Shown: positions 18,749 to 26,300, counted from the first letter of the stretch. The stretch: 64,000 bases of DNA from Enterococcus casseliflavus NBRC 100478 (GCF_001544095.1 NZ_BCPT01000001.1:339601-403600), one strand, 5' to 3'. The notes: a model not told the origin generated them from the sequence alone. Numbers and translations: made by a program.

Positions 18749-19426
18749 CTACAGCTCATCGCGGTTAGCGGTGAGCTTGCCTAAAACAACGGGTAAATTG
18801 CCATTACGAACCCGAACTTCATCAATGATTTGTTTTTCTTGCGCTTGGTCTTTTAACAGCAACTGATAACGCAACTCATATAAGCTCCCCATCGTGGTCG
18901 TTCGAACCGATGTCAGTTTGGCAGAATACGTATATTTTTCAAAGAGATCATCGAATAGTTGCGGATAATCCAAATCTTCTGGAATCGTGACTTTCAGTTC
19001 TCGTTCACTCGTGGCTTGTCGATCGCCAAAGGGTACCGTGTATAAAAGGGTCAAGAAAAGCGCCACGATGATGGAAAAAATCACGACATAGCCGACGTAG
19101 CCCATCCCAGTTGCCAGACCGATCCCCATCGACCAAAAGACGCTGGTGATCTCTCTAGACCCTCCTGGAACCGAGCGGAAACGAATCAAACTGAAGGCGC
19201 CTAAGATCGCCACACCTGTGCCAAGATTGCCGTTGACTAGCATGATCACGGATTGAACGAGGATCGGTAAGACCGCCAAGGTAATGACGAAGTTTTTTGT
19301 GTAGACATTGCGGATCATATGGATCGCCGCTACCAATATTCCTAAAAGCAATGAGGCGGCGATACAGATCAATAGGCTACGCCATTCAAGGGTGCTCGTA
19401 TCGCCAGAAAACAGACTAGATAACAT
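18749..19426 (-). CDS. DUF4956 family membrane protein
   Basis: This 225-residue protein has about four hydrophobic segments in the first 130 residues (around 15-40, 45-65, 70-90, 105-130), then a soluble C-terminal domain of about 95 residues. The segment FSLIRFRSVPGGSREITSVFWSMGIGLATG links the helices and carries the conserved Arg residues of the family. The ATG at 19426 has GGAGGAATGG upstream and overlaps the end of the VTC gene by 11 bases, so translation is coupled. The longer frame from 19474 has no suitable site. DUF4956 genes habitually neighbour VTC-type polymerases. A role in membrane passage or anchoring for the polymerase product is inferred only. Confidence 0.88.
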   Translation of the reverse strand: MLSSLFSGDTSTLEWRSLLICIAASLLLGILVAAIHMIRNVYTKNFVITLAVLPILVQSVIMLVNGNLGTGVAILGAFSLIRFRSVPGGSREITSVFWSMGIGLATGMGYVGYVVIFSIIVALFLTLLYTVPFGDRQATSERELKVTIPEDLDYPQLFDDLFEKYTYSAKLTSVRTTTMGSLYELRYQLLLKDQAQEKQIIDEVRVRNGNLPVVLGKLTANRDEL

Positions 19427-20138
19427 GTAACCATTCCTCCTTCTTGAACAAATGCCGTTGATACGTTTGGGCATATTTCGAAAAGCTACCTTTGCGCACG
19501 CTGTATTTGTTCAACAACTCCACAAACCATAACGGATAAGCGCCGAGGGCTTTCACTTCCATCAACACCCCGATTTCAGGTGCTACCAGCGCCCCCTCAC
19601 TGCCAGAACCGAACATAAGATCATAGGTGCGAAAGCGAATGTTTTGGTCGAATGTCACGCGAAATTCACTATCATCATCAATAAACAGCGACAAGCGATC
19701 ATAGGCAATCAAGACTTTTGGCAGCAAGTCTGGGTTTTGCTTAAATAGCCAGTGGATCTCTGCAGCGATTTGCGGTGCTTCTACCATTGATGGCAAGACC
19801 CCTGTTTGCAACCAGCGGCAATAGTCAGCATAGGGCAGCGGGATTCGGCGTTTGTAGACCACGCCATTGACTTTCTTTTTGATCTCTAAAAAAATCAACT
19901 GCTGCTCTGTCGGTATGCCATAGCTGCGGACCCGAAATTTTTCTTTGTATTTCGGTTTGTCCATCGAATGACGAATAAAGCGGTAATCGTGGGTATCGTA
20001 ATACAAGGACATAATCGTGTGTTGCCCATATTCATCGATCGCCATTTTTTGCTGCAACTCGCCAAGAAATGCTGGAAATTGCTCCTTGGCTATTAAATAT
20101 TTTGTCTCTTTTCTTTGAAAGACTTTTTTTAATTTCAT
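19416..20138 (-). CDS. VTC-domain protein, probable polyphosphate polymerase
   Basis: This 240-residue protein consists of a single VTC domain, the catalytic tunnel domain of yeast Vtc4 that makes polyphosphate from ATP. The charged tunnel residues are all visible: ETKYLI near the N-terminus, the R-x-R of EKFRVRSYG, the Lys cluster of LEIKKKVNGVVYKRR, the Arg of YDRLSLF, the Glu of MEVKALG and the Lys of SFSKYAQTYQR. No SPX sensor and no membrane segment are present. The ATG at 20138 has GGGAGGAAC upstream and is preferred to the longer frame from 20168. It heads an operon with DUF4956 and a beta-helical lipoprotein. Polyphosphate synthesis is inferred from residue conservation. Confidence 0.88.
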   Translation of the reverse strand: MKLKKVFQRKETKYLIAKEQFPAFLGELQQKMAIDEYGQHTIMSLYYDTHDYRFIRHSMDKPKYKEKFRVRSYGIPTEQQLIFLEIKKKVNGVVYKRRIPLPYADYCRWLQTGVLPSMVEAPQIAAEIHWLFKQNPDLLPKVLIAYDRLSLFIDDDSEFRVTFDQNIRFRTYDLMFGSGSEGALVAPEIGVLMEVKALGAYPLWFVELLNKYSVRKGSFSKYAQTYQRHLFKKEEWLHVI

Positions 20139-20174
20139 AAAAATGTTCCTCCCTTGAAATCCATGCACTGAATT

Positions 20175-20203
20175 TACGGCAGCTATCTTAAATGCAGCTT
20201 AAG
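20175..20203 (-). promoter_or_regulatory. CiaR-type box and promoter of the VTC operon
   Basis: Minus strand: CTTAAG-CTGCA-TTTAAG (20187-20203), one base from the CiaR consensus, then exactly 10 bases, then TAAATT as -10 element (20171-20176 region). The VTC start codon follows about 33 bases later. Box, spacing and orientation match the exporter and ciaRH promoters in this window. Confidence 0.75.
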
Positions 20204-20216
20204 ACAAAACAGTTTT

Positions 20217-20249
20217 TTTAAGCATTTTTTATGCTATTCGTGCTATTCT
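20217..20249 (+). promoter_or_regulatory. CiaR-type box and promoter of the ciaRH-like operon (autoregulation)
   Basis: Plus strand: TTTAAG-CATTT-TTTATG (20217-20233), one mismatch to the TTTAAG-N5-TTTAAG box, then 10 bases, then TATTCT (20244-20249). The response regulator starts 21 bases later. Together with the oppositely oriented box 14 bases away it forms a divergent control region. Confidence 0.75.
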
Positions 20250-20270
20250 TATCCTTAAAGAGGTGGGAAC

Positions 20271-20945
20271 ATGATTAAACTATTAGTGATCGAAGATGAC
20301 AAAACATTATCTGATAATATGAAAGAAATCGTCAGCGAGATCGGTGACGTCACACAAGCCTATGATGGCAGTGAAGGCTTATACGAGGCAGAAACGGGGA
20401 TCTATGATTTGATTATTCTCGACTTGATGATGCCAGAGATGAACGGTTATGAGGTGCTTTCTGCCCTAAGAAAAAAAGGACTCCAAACACCCGTCCTGAT
20501 TTTAACAGCCAAAGACGGCTTAGAAGACAAAGTGACCGGTTTTCAAAAAGGGGCAGATGATTATTTGACCAAGCCTTTTTATCGGGAAGAATTATTGATG
20601 CGGATCAAAGCGTTGCTAAAACGCTCCTTAGGTTTGTTCAATGAAAATACCCTGGAATATAACGGATTGCTGTGCAACCTTGGCACCAATGAGGTCAGTT
20701 ACCAAGGGCAGCTTTTGCCGATCCAAGGGAAAGAATTTGAGCTGCTGCTTTATTTTCTACAAAATAGAAACATTATTTTGACCAAGGAACAGATTTTTGA
20801 TCGCATCTGGGGATTTGATTCAGAAACGACCTTGACTGTCGTCGAAGTCTATATGAGCAATCTGCGGAAACACTTGCGCCAGACAGGAATCGACAAAGAG
20901 ATCCGTACGTTGCGAAATGTCGGCTATATTATGCAAGGAGCCTAG
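20271..20945 (+). CDS. ciaR: CiaR-like OmpR-family response regulator
   Basis: This 224-residue regulator has a receiver domain (1-115) and a winged-helix DNA-binding domain (about 128-222). The acidic pocket is E8-D9-D10, the phosphorylated Asp is D51 in DLIILDLMMPE, and the conserved Thr and Lys are in LTAKDG and TKPFY. Long stretches agree with pneumococcal CiaR as I remember it: YDLIxLDLMxPExNG, ADDYLTKPFYxEEL, FNENTLxY, and IFDRxWGFDSxTTxxVVEVY. CiaR controls beta-lactam tolerance, competence and envelope homeostasis in streptococci. Three CiaR-type boxes in the neighbourhood support the assignment. It is co-transcribed with the kinase three bases downstream. Confidence 0.88.
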   Translation: MIKLLVIEDDKTLSDNMKEIVSEIGDVTQAYDGSEGLYEAETGIYDLIILDLMMPEMNGYEVLSALRKKGLQTPVLILTAKDGLEDKVTGFQKGADDYLTKPFYREELLMRIKALLKRSLGLFNENTLEYNGLLCNLGTNEVSYQGQLLPIQGKEFELLLYFLQNRNIILTKEQIFDRIWGFDSETTLTVVEVYMSNLRKHLRQTGIDKEIRTLRNVGYIMQGA

Positions 20946-20948
20946 TCT

Positions 20949-22265
20949 ATGAATAAAGAACGCTCTAAGAGACAACGGCTGCACTCCTTTCTCCTAAATG
21001 TCAGTGCCTTTGCGTTGGTTTTCTTACTTTTAGGAACGATCGTCCTCCAATTGTTCAACCAATCGGCTTATCGGCAAACCGACATTTCTTTGGAACAAGC
21101 AGTCAAAGATACCCGCTTGATCCAAGCAGAGATCAGCGCTTCGCAATCCAATCTAGAGGTATTGCCACCAGATAGTGCCATGCCAAAGATCCCTGGGACC
21201 AATCGCTTCAATACCCAGTTGATTCTCTGGTCTGAAGACGGTGAGATATTAAACAAGCAGACCTTGGGCGGCCGCTTTTCACAACTGGCGAGTTTATCTT
21301 TAGATACAAGCCACTTAGACAGTATCATATCTTTTTCAGTGGTGGATCAGTCCTTGTCAGAGGAAGAAGAGACCCTTTTGTTTCGTTCGATCACCACCAA
21401 AGCGCCAACAAATGATGCTGGTGTCGGCTATATCCAAGTCTTGGCGAACACTAACCAAATCAAAAATGCGATGAACAATTTCCAAACGATTTTGATTTTA
21501 TCGATGATCTTTTTCTGGATTCTTTCGATCGGGATCAGCTACTTGCTTTCCAGCTTGAACATGCGCCCGATTTTAGCCTCGTGGAAGAAACAACAAGAAT
21601 TTGTCGAAAATGCTTCTCACGAGCTGCGCACACCATTGACGATCATTCAAAACAGTCTGGAGCGCCTGTTTACCAAGCCCAATCATACGATCATTGAAGA
21701 ATCTGAAAGCATTGCCCAAGCGTTAGCGGAAACCCGGCGGCTGACTGGTTTAACGGCGGACCTGCTGACGATCGCCCGCAGTGATTCCAATCAACTGCTG
21801 TTAACGAAAGAAACCGTCGAATTAGCTCCGTTTATCGATGACTTAGTCAAACCTTTCAAAGAAATTGCCGAATTGGATCAAAAACATTTTGTTGTCGAAA
21901 ACTTTGCCAAAACGACCGCTTGCTTTGACCAAAAGAAAATTCATCAAGTCCTCGTGATTCTCCTAGATAATGCCTTAAAATATACCAGCAGCAGTGATAA
22001 AATCACCCTCTTATCGGAGATTTCTAACAAGCAATGGCTGATCGAGGTCAAAAACACAGGACCAGCCATTTCCGATGAAGAAAAAGCCCGTATCTTTGAC
22101 CGCTTCTACCGCGAGGATCGTTCCCGCTCCAAAGAGACCGGCGGCTATGGTTTAGGCTTAGCAATCGCCAAGCAAATCGTCGAAGAGCACAAAGGACAAA
22201 TCCAGGTCAAAGATTTGCAGCCACGAGGGGTTATTTTTCAGATTCGCTTACCTAAAGAAGGATAA
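20949..22265 (+). CDS. ciaH: CiaH-like sensor histidine kinase
   Basis: This 438-residue kinase has two membrane helices (about residues 12-34 and 178-202) enclosing an extracellular sensor of about 140 residues, with no separate HAMP domain evident. The dimerisation/phosphoacceptor segment is FVENASHELRTPLTIIQNSL (His near 223). The ATP-binding domain has the N box DNALKYT, a G box with DRFYREDRSRS, and GGYGLGLAIAKQI. The H-box region resembles pneumococcal CiaH, including the RLFTKP that follows. It should phosphorylate the adjacent regulator. The signal is unknown; in streptococci it relates to cell-wall disturbance. Confidence 0.87.
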   Translation: MNKERSKRQRLHSFLLNVSAFALVFLLLGTIVLQLFNQSAYRQTDISLEQAVKDTRLIQAEISASQSNLEVLPPDSAMPKIPGTNRFNTQLILWSEDGEILNKQTLGGRFSQLASLSLDTSHLDSIISFSVVDQSLSEEEETLLFRSITTKAPTNDAGVGYIQVLANTNQIKNAMNNFQTILILSMIFFWILSIGISYLLSSLNMRPILASWKKQQEFVENASHELRTPLTIIQNSLERLFTKPNHTIIEESESIAQALAETRRLTGLTADLLTIARSDSNQLLLTKETVELAPFIDDLVKPFKEIAELDQKHFVVENFAKTTACFDQKKIHQVLVILLDNALKYTSSSDKITLLSEISNKQWLIEVKNTGPAISDEEKARIFDRFYREDRSRSKETGGYGLGLAIAKQIVEEHKGQIQVKDLQPRGVIFQIRLPKEG

Positions 22266-22278
22266 AGGAGAAAAACAA

Positions 22279-22752
22279 ATGCAGGTCATCACCCTTAAAG
22301 AACACCCTGAATACTTAGCAGAAGCCATTCGTTACTTCCAAAATCAGTGGGCTAGCCCCGATTCCCTCATGGTTTATGAGGATAGCCTGACCCATAGTTT
22401 TTCAGCAAATCCTTTGCCGCAATGGCTGCTGCTGGTCAATGAAGAAATTGCAGCAGACGGACGTTATCAAATCATCGGCTGTGGCGGCTTGATCCCCAAC
22501 GACTTCATCAGTCGGATGGATTTGACCCCTTGGCTTTGCGCCTTGTATGTGGACCCTTTGTGGCGTGGCCAAGGCGGTGCCCGCCTTTTGATCGAAACAG
22601 CTAAACAGCGCGCTGCTGGAGCTGGTTTTGATTCTCTGTATCTATGTACGGATCTTTCTACTTTTTATGAGCAGTTTGCTTTCGAACCGATCGGCACTGG
22701 CTACCACCCTTGGGGAGAGCCTTCCACCATCTATCGCTGTTCTCTCACGTAA
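22279..22752 (+). CDS. GNAT family N-acetyltransferase
   Basis: This is a single-domain acetyltransferase of 157 residues. The acetyl-CoA loop is seen in LYVDPLWRGQGGARLLIETAKQRA (a Q/R-x-x-G-x-G/A variant), and a C-terminal strand YLCTDLSTFYEQFAFEPIG ends the fold. The substrate cannot be named. It lies 13 bases after the histidine kinase gene with a GGAG site, and a strong terminator follows, so it is probably the third gene of the ciaRH-like transcript. That makes it a candidate member of the same stress response. Confidence 0.85.
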   Translation: MQVITLKEHPEYLAEAIRYFQNQWASPDSLMVYEDSLTHSFSANPLPQWLLLVNEEIAADGRYQIIGCGGLIPNDFISRMDLTPWLCALYVDPLWRGQGGARLLIETAKQRAAGAGFDSLYLCTDLSTFYEQFAFEPIGTGYHPWGEPSTIYRCSLT

Positions 22753-22756
22753 ATAA

Positions 22757-22796
22757 ACAAAAAAAAGCTGTGAACAAAATTGTTCACAGCTTTTTT
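22757..22796. terminator. Strong bidirectional terminator
   Basis: A 14-bp stem (AAAAGCTGTGAACA / TGTTCACAGCTTTT) has a four-base loop and T runs on both strands. It ends the ciaRH-acetyltransferase transcript on the plus strand and could end the candidate RNA on the minus strand. Confidence 0.95.
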
Positions 22797-22975
22797 CACT
22801 CACAGTACTATTGCTAGTAGAATACCCTATCTCCACAAAAGGAATATTCCGACACCCTACAAATCCGGTAGGTTGCTTACGCGGTGTGCCTCTGCTATCA
22901 ATCTGGTCAGCTAATGCTAGACCTTCTCGACTCGTCGCATGAGGATTACTTTACCATAAAATTAGTCGGAATACT
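22757..22975 (-). ncRNA. Candidate structured non-coding RNA of unknown class
   Basis: This gene-free stretch is rich in stems when read on the minus strand. They are CGAC/GTCG (22928-22937); a 7-bp stem with an AUUA loop and one bulge (22905-22923); CCTAC/GTAGG (22856-22872); the palindrome GGAATATTCC (22841-22850); and TACTA-GCAA-TAGTA with a GNRA loop (22806-22819). A 9-bp long-range stem, TATTCCGAC with GTCGGAATA (22965-22973 with 22845-22853), encloses the first three. The strong terminator at 22757-22796 gives a natural 3' end. I could not match it to 6S, tmRNA, SRP RNA, RNase P or a known riboswitch, and no convincing promoter was found. A cis element or chance is possible. Confidence 0.4.
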
Positions 22976-22996
22976 ACTGTTTTTTTTTATAAAATC

Positions 22997-23046
22997 AAAA
23001 ACTGCGGATAAACATCTTTCAAGAAAGAGCACTTATCAGCAGTTTT
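22997..23046 (-). terminator. Terminator after udk
   Basis: A long hairpin: AAAACTGC pairs with GCAGTTTT, with inner pairs GATAA/TTATC and CTTTC/GAAAG, followed by TTTTTGATTTT on the minus strand. It lies about 60 bases beyond the udk stop codon. Confidence 0.8.
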
Positions 23047-23104
23047 ACATGAACCAGTTGTTTCTTCTCAAAAGAAACGTTCAAATCGATGGATTCAAGA
23101 AACC

Positions 23105-23728
23105 TTAGGATAAGAAGGTTGCCACTTTGGTCGTAATCAAATCAATGGCTACGTGGTTTTCGCCGCCTTCTGGTACGATGACATCAGCATACCGTTTTGT
23201 CGGTTCGATAAATTGATGATACATCGGTTTTACGACCGTCAAGTATTGTTCGATTACAGAATCCAACGTCCGGCCACGTTCTTCCATATCACGTTTGATT
23301 CGGCGAATAATCCGAATATCATCGTCTGTATCAACATAAAGTTTAATATCCATTAAATTACGTAATCGCTCATCTTCTAAAATCAAGATCCCTTCCAAGA
23401 TAATGACTTCTTTGGGTTCTTGAATGATCGTTGCTTCGCTGCGAGTATGAGCGACATAATCATAGACAGGTTTTTCGATCGTTTGATATGCAAGCAGCTG
23501 CTGCAAGTGATCGATCAACAAATCAGTATCAAATGCAAAAGGATGGTCATAGTTGGTGTTCAACCGTTCTTCAAAGCTCAGATCACTTTGGTCTTTATAG
23601 TAGGAGTCTTGTTCAAGCATCATAATAGAATGGTTGGGGAAATGATTAAAGATCGCCCGACTCACGCTTGTTTTTCCACTACCTGATCCACCTGTCACAC
23701 CAATAATAATGGGCTTGCCATTCGTCAT
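23105..23728 (-). CDS. udk: Uridine/cytidine kinase
   Basis: This enzyme phosphorylates uridine and cytidine to UMP and CMP in pyrimidine salvage. The P-loop is [13 protein letters not shown] near residue 10. [14 protein letters not shown] and NYDHPFAFD are the family's substrate-binding motifs, and the lid region contains [12 protein letters not shown]. The length of 207 residues is typical. The ATG has GAGGT upstream. It is a single gene with its own terminator; upp at 34 kb belongs to the same salvage pathway. Confidence 0.96.
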   Translation of the reverse strand: MTNGKPIIIGVTGGSGSGKTSVSRAIFNHFPNHSIMMLEQDSYYKDQSDLSFEERLNTNYDHPFAFDTDLLIDHLQQLLAYQTIEKPVYDYVAHTRSEATIIQEPKEVIILEGILILEDERLRNLMDIKLYVDTDDDIRIIRRIKRDMEERGRTLDSVIEQYLTVVKPMYHQFIEPTKRYADVIVPEGGENHVAIDLITTKVATFLS

Positions 23729-23811
23729 TCAATTAACCTCTTTCATCTTAAAAAATTCACACTGGTTCTATTATAGCGAAAATTCGGCAAATTACTACTG
23801 TTTCTGTAGAA

Positions 23812-24495
23812 TCAGTGCTGCAATAAAGGAAGTAATTGCTGCAAACGTTCGATCTCAAAGGTAGGCTGAATCTCACCACTGTTTTTTTTCTTTGGATTAA
23901 ACCAAATCGTGTCGATCCCTGCCAATTGTCCTCCTAAGATATCTGAAGTCAGTGAATCGCCAATAATGACTGTTTCTTGTTTTTTAACGTTTGGTATGCG
24001 GGCAAACACGTAGTCAAAATATTCTTTCATTGGTTTTTGATAACCCGTGTCTTCTGAAACAAAAATATCACGGAAATAGGGTTTCAATTTGGCATCTTCC
24101 AAGCGACGGTACTGGGTTTCAGAAACCCCGTTCGTAACCACGTATAGGTCAAAATGCTGCGCCAACTCCGCTAAGATCTCATCACTGTTGTCTAACAGTT
24201 TATGTCCTTCATTTAGAAATTCTCGGTACGCCAATTCAACTGCTGGACTATCGACCTGAATGCCTTGCGTTTCAAAAAACAAGCCGAAACGCTCATTGAT
24301 GACTTGGTCTCTCGTGATTTTCCCTTGCTCAAACTGCTGCCACAAATCATGATTGATCGTTTGATAGCTTTGTTTGCGCTCTGGAGTCATTTCCAAGCCA
24401 TGAGCTTCAAACAGTGCTTTTAAGGCTTGATCTTCGGTATCTTGAAAGTCGAGGATCGTGTCATCGACATCAAATAATAATGTTTTATACTTCAT
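23812..24495 (-). CDS. HAD-family nucleotidase, YjjG type
   Basis: This HAD hydrolase has the motifs DVDDTILDF (I), VVTNGVSETQ (II), a Lys in YQKPMKEYFDYVF (III) and IIGDSLTSDILGG (IV). The arrangement and length (227 residues) match YjjG-type pyrimidine nucleotidases, which dephosphorylate non-canonical nucleoside monophosphates as a house-cleaning function. The gene is 14 bases after the pseudouridine synthase gene, in the same direction, so they form a small operon. Substrate specificity is inferred from family resemblance only. Confidence 0.85.
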   Translation of the reverse strand: MKYKTLLFDVDDTILDFQDTEDQALKALFEAHGLEMTPERKQSYQTINHDLWQQFEQGKITRDQVINERFGLFFETQGIQVDSPAVELAYREFLNEGHKLLDNSDEILAELAQHFDLYVVTNGVSETQYRRLEDAKLKPYFRDIFVSEDTGYQKPMKEYFDYVFARIPNVKKQETVIIGDSLTSDILGGQLAGIDTIWFNPKKKNSGEIQPTFEIERLQQLLPLLQH

Positions 24496-24509
24496 TTTCT
24501 CCCTCTTTC

Positions 24510-25226
24510 TCAGCGGAAATGCGCCGCCAGTCCTTTTAATTCTTCTTGCGTCAGCGAGCGATAACTGCCCACTGCTAAATCATCTGGTAGAACCAGCGAA
24601 CCCATCGCTGTTCGTTTCAGCTGAATGACTTTTTTCCCTCGGGCTAAAAACATCTTTTTCACTTGATGGAACTTGCCTTCAGCAATTTCTAACGAAACAA
24701 AGGAATGATCCGCTCGGGCATCGATGATCGTTAGGGCAGCTGGTTTGCAAGTGACACCACCATGAAAGGTGATCCCTGCAGCAAATGCCGCCACATCCTC
24801 AGGAGGCACCAAGTCATTGACCACCACTTCATATCGCTTGGTCACCTTTTTGGTGGGATGCAGCAAGTCATAGCCTAACTGACCATTCGTCGTAACTAAT
24901 ACCAACCCTTCCGTGTCCCGATCCAATCGACCGACGGCATAAAGATCAGGATGTTGATCTTCGGGTGCAATCAAAGCGATCACTGTCTGGTGCTGTTGAT
25001 CCAGATTGGCTGTAACGACACCCTTGGGCTTGTTGACGATATAATAGCGTTCCTGTGTTTCCAACTGCCGCCCCGCAACCATGATTTGATGCAAGCTGCT
25101 ATCGACGTTGCGCTCGGGCCTTCGTTCAATCCTATGATCCACAAAGACTTTTCCTTGCTGAAACAACCGTTTCATCTCTTTCCGAGATGTATTCAATTGT
25201 TGCTCGATCACTTTATCTAAACGCAT
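24510..25226 (-). CDS. 16S rRNA pseudouridine synthase, RsuA family
   Basis: The N-terminal S4 RNA-binding domain (about residues 1-55, RLDKVIEQQLNTSRKEMKRL) is followed by the catalytic domain with the active-site Asp in GRLDRDTEGLVLVTTNG and the downstream KRYEVVV strand. The 238 residues fit RsuA-type enzymes that isomerise a uridine in small-subunit rRNA. The ATG has a GGAG site. The exact target uridine cannot be read from the sequence. It precedes a HAD nucleotidase gene in a two-gene unit. Confidence 0.92.
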   Translation of the reverse strand: MRLDKVIEQQLNTSRKEMKRLFQQGKVFVDHRIERRPERNVDSSLHQIMVAGRQLETQERYYIVNKPKGVVTANLDQQHQTVIALIAPEDQHPDLYAVGRLDRDTEGLVLVTTNGQLGYDLLHPTKKVTKRYEVVVNDLVPPEDVAAFAAGITFHGGVTCKPAALTIIDARADHSFVSLEIAEGKFHQVKKMFLARGKKVIQLKRTAMGSLVLPDDLAVGSYRSLTQEELKGLAAHFR

Positions 25227-25296
25227 AAATTTTTCTCCATAGTGGCTATTATAGCTTAGGATCTAGCGAAAGGAAACTGCCAGGATTTCAAATGAT

Positions 25297-25325
25297 TTGA
25301 CTTTCTTTGTCTTTTTGCGTAAGGT
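25297..25325 (+). promoter_or_regulatory. Probable rplY promoter
   Basis: TTGACT (25297-25302), 17 bases, TAAGGT (25320-25325). It precedes a leader of about 195 bases before the rplY start codon. Confidence 0.55.
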
Positions 25326-25331
25326 TAAAGA

Positions 25332-25526
25332 GTAAAGTAAATATAGTTTCTCATACACAGCGTTATGACCTGGTGGAGAAAAGTTGAACCAAAACTTTCT
25401 GGGGCAGTTGTGTACACAACTGCCCTTTTGCGTGTTTTCACTCACGTACCACTTAATGTGCAGAGTTAACAAAATTTGCTTAAAAAATCTCGTTACTAAC
25501 GAGAAAATTTTAGGAGGAATTGAGTT
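25332..25526 (+). promoter_or_regulatory. rplY leader with attenuator-like terminator
   Basis: The leader can form two mutually exclusive stems that share GAGAAA. One is TTTCTC (25347-25352) with GAGAAA (25376-25381), enclosing CACAG/CTGGTG. The other is AGAAAAGTT (25377-25385) with AACTTTCT (25393-25400). Immediately after comes the perfect 11-bp stem GGGCAGTTGTG/CACAACTGCCC (25402-25425) with TTTT, an intrinsic terminator about 100 bases before rplY. A third small hairpin, TCTCGTT/AACGAGA (25488-25504), sits just before the ribosome binding site. Autoregulation by L25 or another signal is inferred. Confidence 0.55.
25402..25429 (+). terminator. Intrinsic terminator inside the rplY leader
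   Basis: A perfect palindromic stem of 11 bp with a two-base centre followed by TTTT, placed between the rplY promoter and its coding region. The T run is short, so read-through is expected under some conditions. Confidence 0.7.
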
Positions 25527-26141
25527 ATGTCAGTATCATTAGAAGTTACGAAAAGAGAAGTTCGCCCACGTTCTTTACGGAACAAGTTGCGTCACGAAGG
25601 AAAAGTACCTGCAATTGTCAATGGGTACAAAGTAGAAAGCACACCGATTGCTGTCAATGCAGCAGAATTAGAAAAAATCTTGCGTGAAAATGGATTGAAT
25701 ACCGTAATCACGATCAGTTTAGAAGGCAAAAAAGTCAATACACTGATCAAAGAGTATCAATCAGATACCTTCACACGCAATTTAACCCACGTTGAATTCC
25801 TATCTGTCGATATGAATGAAGAAACAGAAGTAGAAGCAGAAGTAACCTTAATTGGTGAATCTGCTGGTGTCAAAGCTGGTGGTGTTCTAGCACAAAACTT
25901 GTATACAGTCGTTGTATCAGCAACACCAGACAAATTGCCTGAACGTGTTGAGATCGATGTGACGTCATTAGAGATCGGCGATTCATTAACAGTGGCTGAT
26001 CTGCCTAAGAACGACGAGTACACGATCGTGACCGATCCAGAAGAACAAATCGTTGCGGTTACTGAACCACAAGAAATCTCTGAAGATGAAGAAGCCGGCG
26101 AAGCTGCTGAACCAGCAGTTATCGGTGAAGACGAAGAGTAA
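25527..26141 (+). CDS. rplY: 50S ribosomal protein L25 (Ctc family, long form)
   Basis: L25 binds 5S rRNA in the large ribosomal subunit. The N-terminal L25 domain (about 1-90) has VTKREVRPRSLRNKLRHEGKVPAI and IKEYQSDTFTRNLTHVEFL. The C-terminal TL5/CTC domain (about 95-185) contains VKAGGVLAQNLYTVVV, and an acidic tail follows. The length of 204 residues is typical of the two-domain Gram-positive form. A strong AGGAGG site precedes the ATG. It is monocistronic, with a structured leader upstream and a strong terminator downstream. Confidence 0.97.
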   Translation: MSVSLEVTKREVRPRSLRNKLRHEGKVPAIVNGYKVESTPIAVNAAELEKILRENGLNTVITISLEGKKVNTLIKEYQSDTFTRNLTHVEFLSVDMNEETEVEAEVTLIGESAGVKAGGVLAQNLYTVVVSATPDKLPERVEIDVTSLEIGDSLTVADLPKNDEYTIVTDPEEQIVAVTEPQEISEDEEAGEAAEPAVIGEDEE

Positions 26142-26200
26142 TCATAGAACACCGTTCTTAAGACCACGTCTTCAATCAACAGACACTTCTAAGAAATGTA

Positions 26201-26238
26201 GGACTCTTGAAGGGATTTCCCTTCAAGAGTCCTTTTCA
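26201..26238 (+). terminator. Terminator after rplY
   Basis: A 15-bp perfect stem (GGACTCTTGAAGGGA / TCCCTTCAAGAGTCC) with a two-base loop and TTTT. Confidence 0.95.
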
Positions 26239-26272
26239 TTCTTACGAAGAGCTGGTATGCTGCAACTGACTA

Positions 26273-26300
26273 TTTCCCATTGAAAGACGTCTTTGGGAAA
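26273..26300. repeat. Imperfect palindrome in the rplY-DUF960 gap
   Basis: TTTCCC pairs with GGGAAA and the centre AAAGACGTCTTT is a perfect 12-base palindrome. No T run follows, so it is not a typical terminator; it could be a protein-binding site. The rest of this roughly 220-base gap shows no gene. Confidence 0.4.

Noticed and set aside
22878..22895. T-box-like string (GCACACCGCG) on the minus strand in the candidate RNA
   Set aside because: It only partly matches the T-box sequence, and the downstream minus-strand region contains no aminoacyl-tRNA synthetase or amino acid gene; the next gene there is on the other strand.
22884..23108. Plus-strand 74-codon frame in the udk-proximal gap
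   Set aside because: No ribosome binding site, low-complexity composition, and it runs through the udk terminator hairpin.
25263..25472. Minus-strand 69-codon frame in the rplY leader
   Set aside because: It covers the leader hairpins and terminator, lacks a ribosome binding site and has no recognisable protein features.
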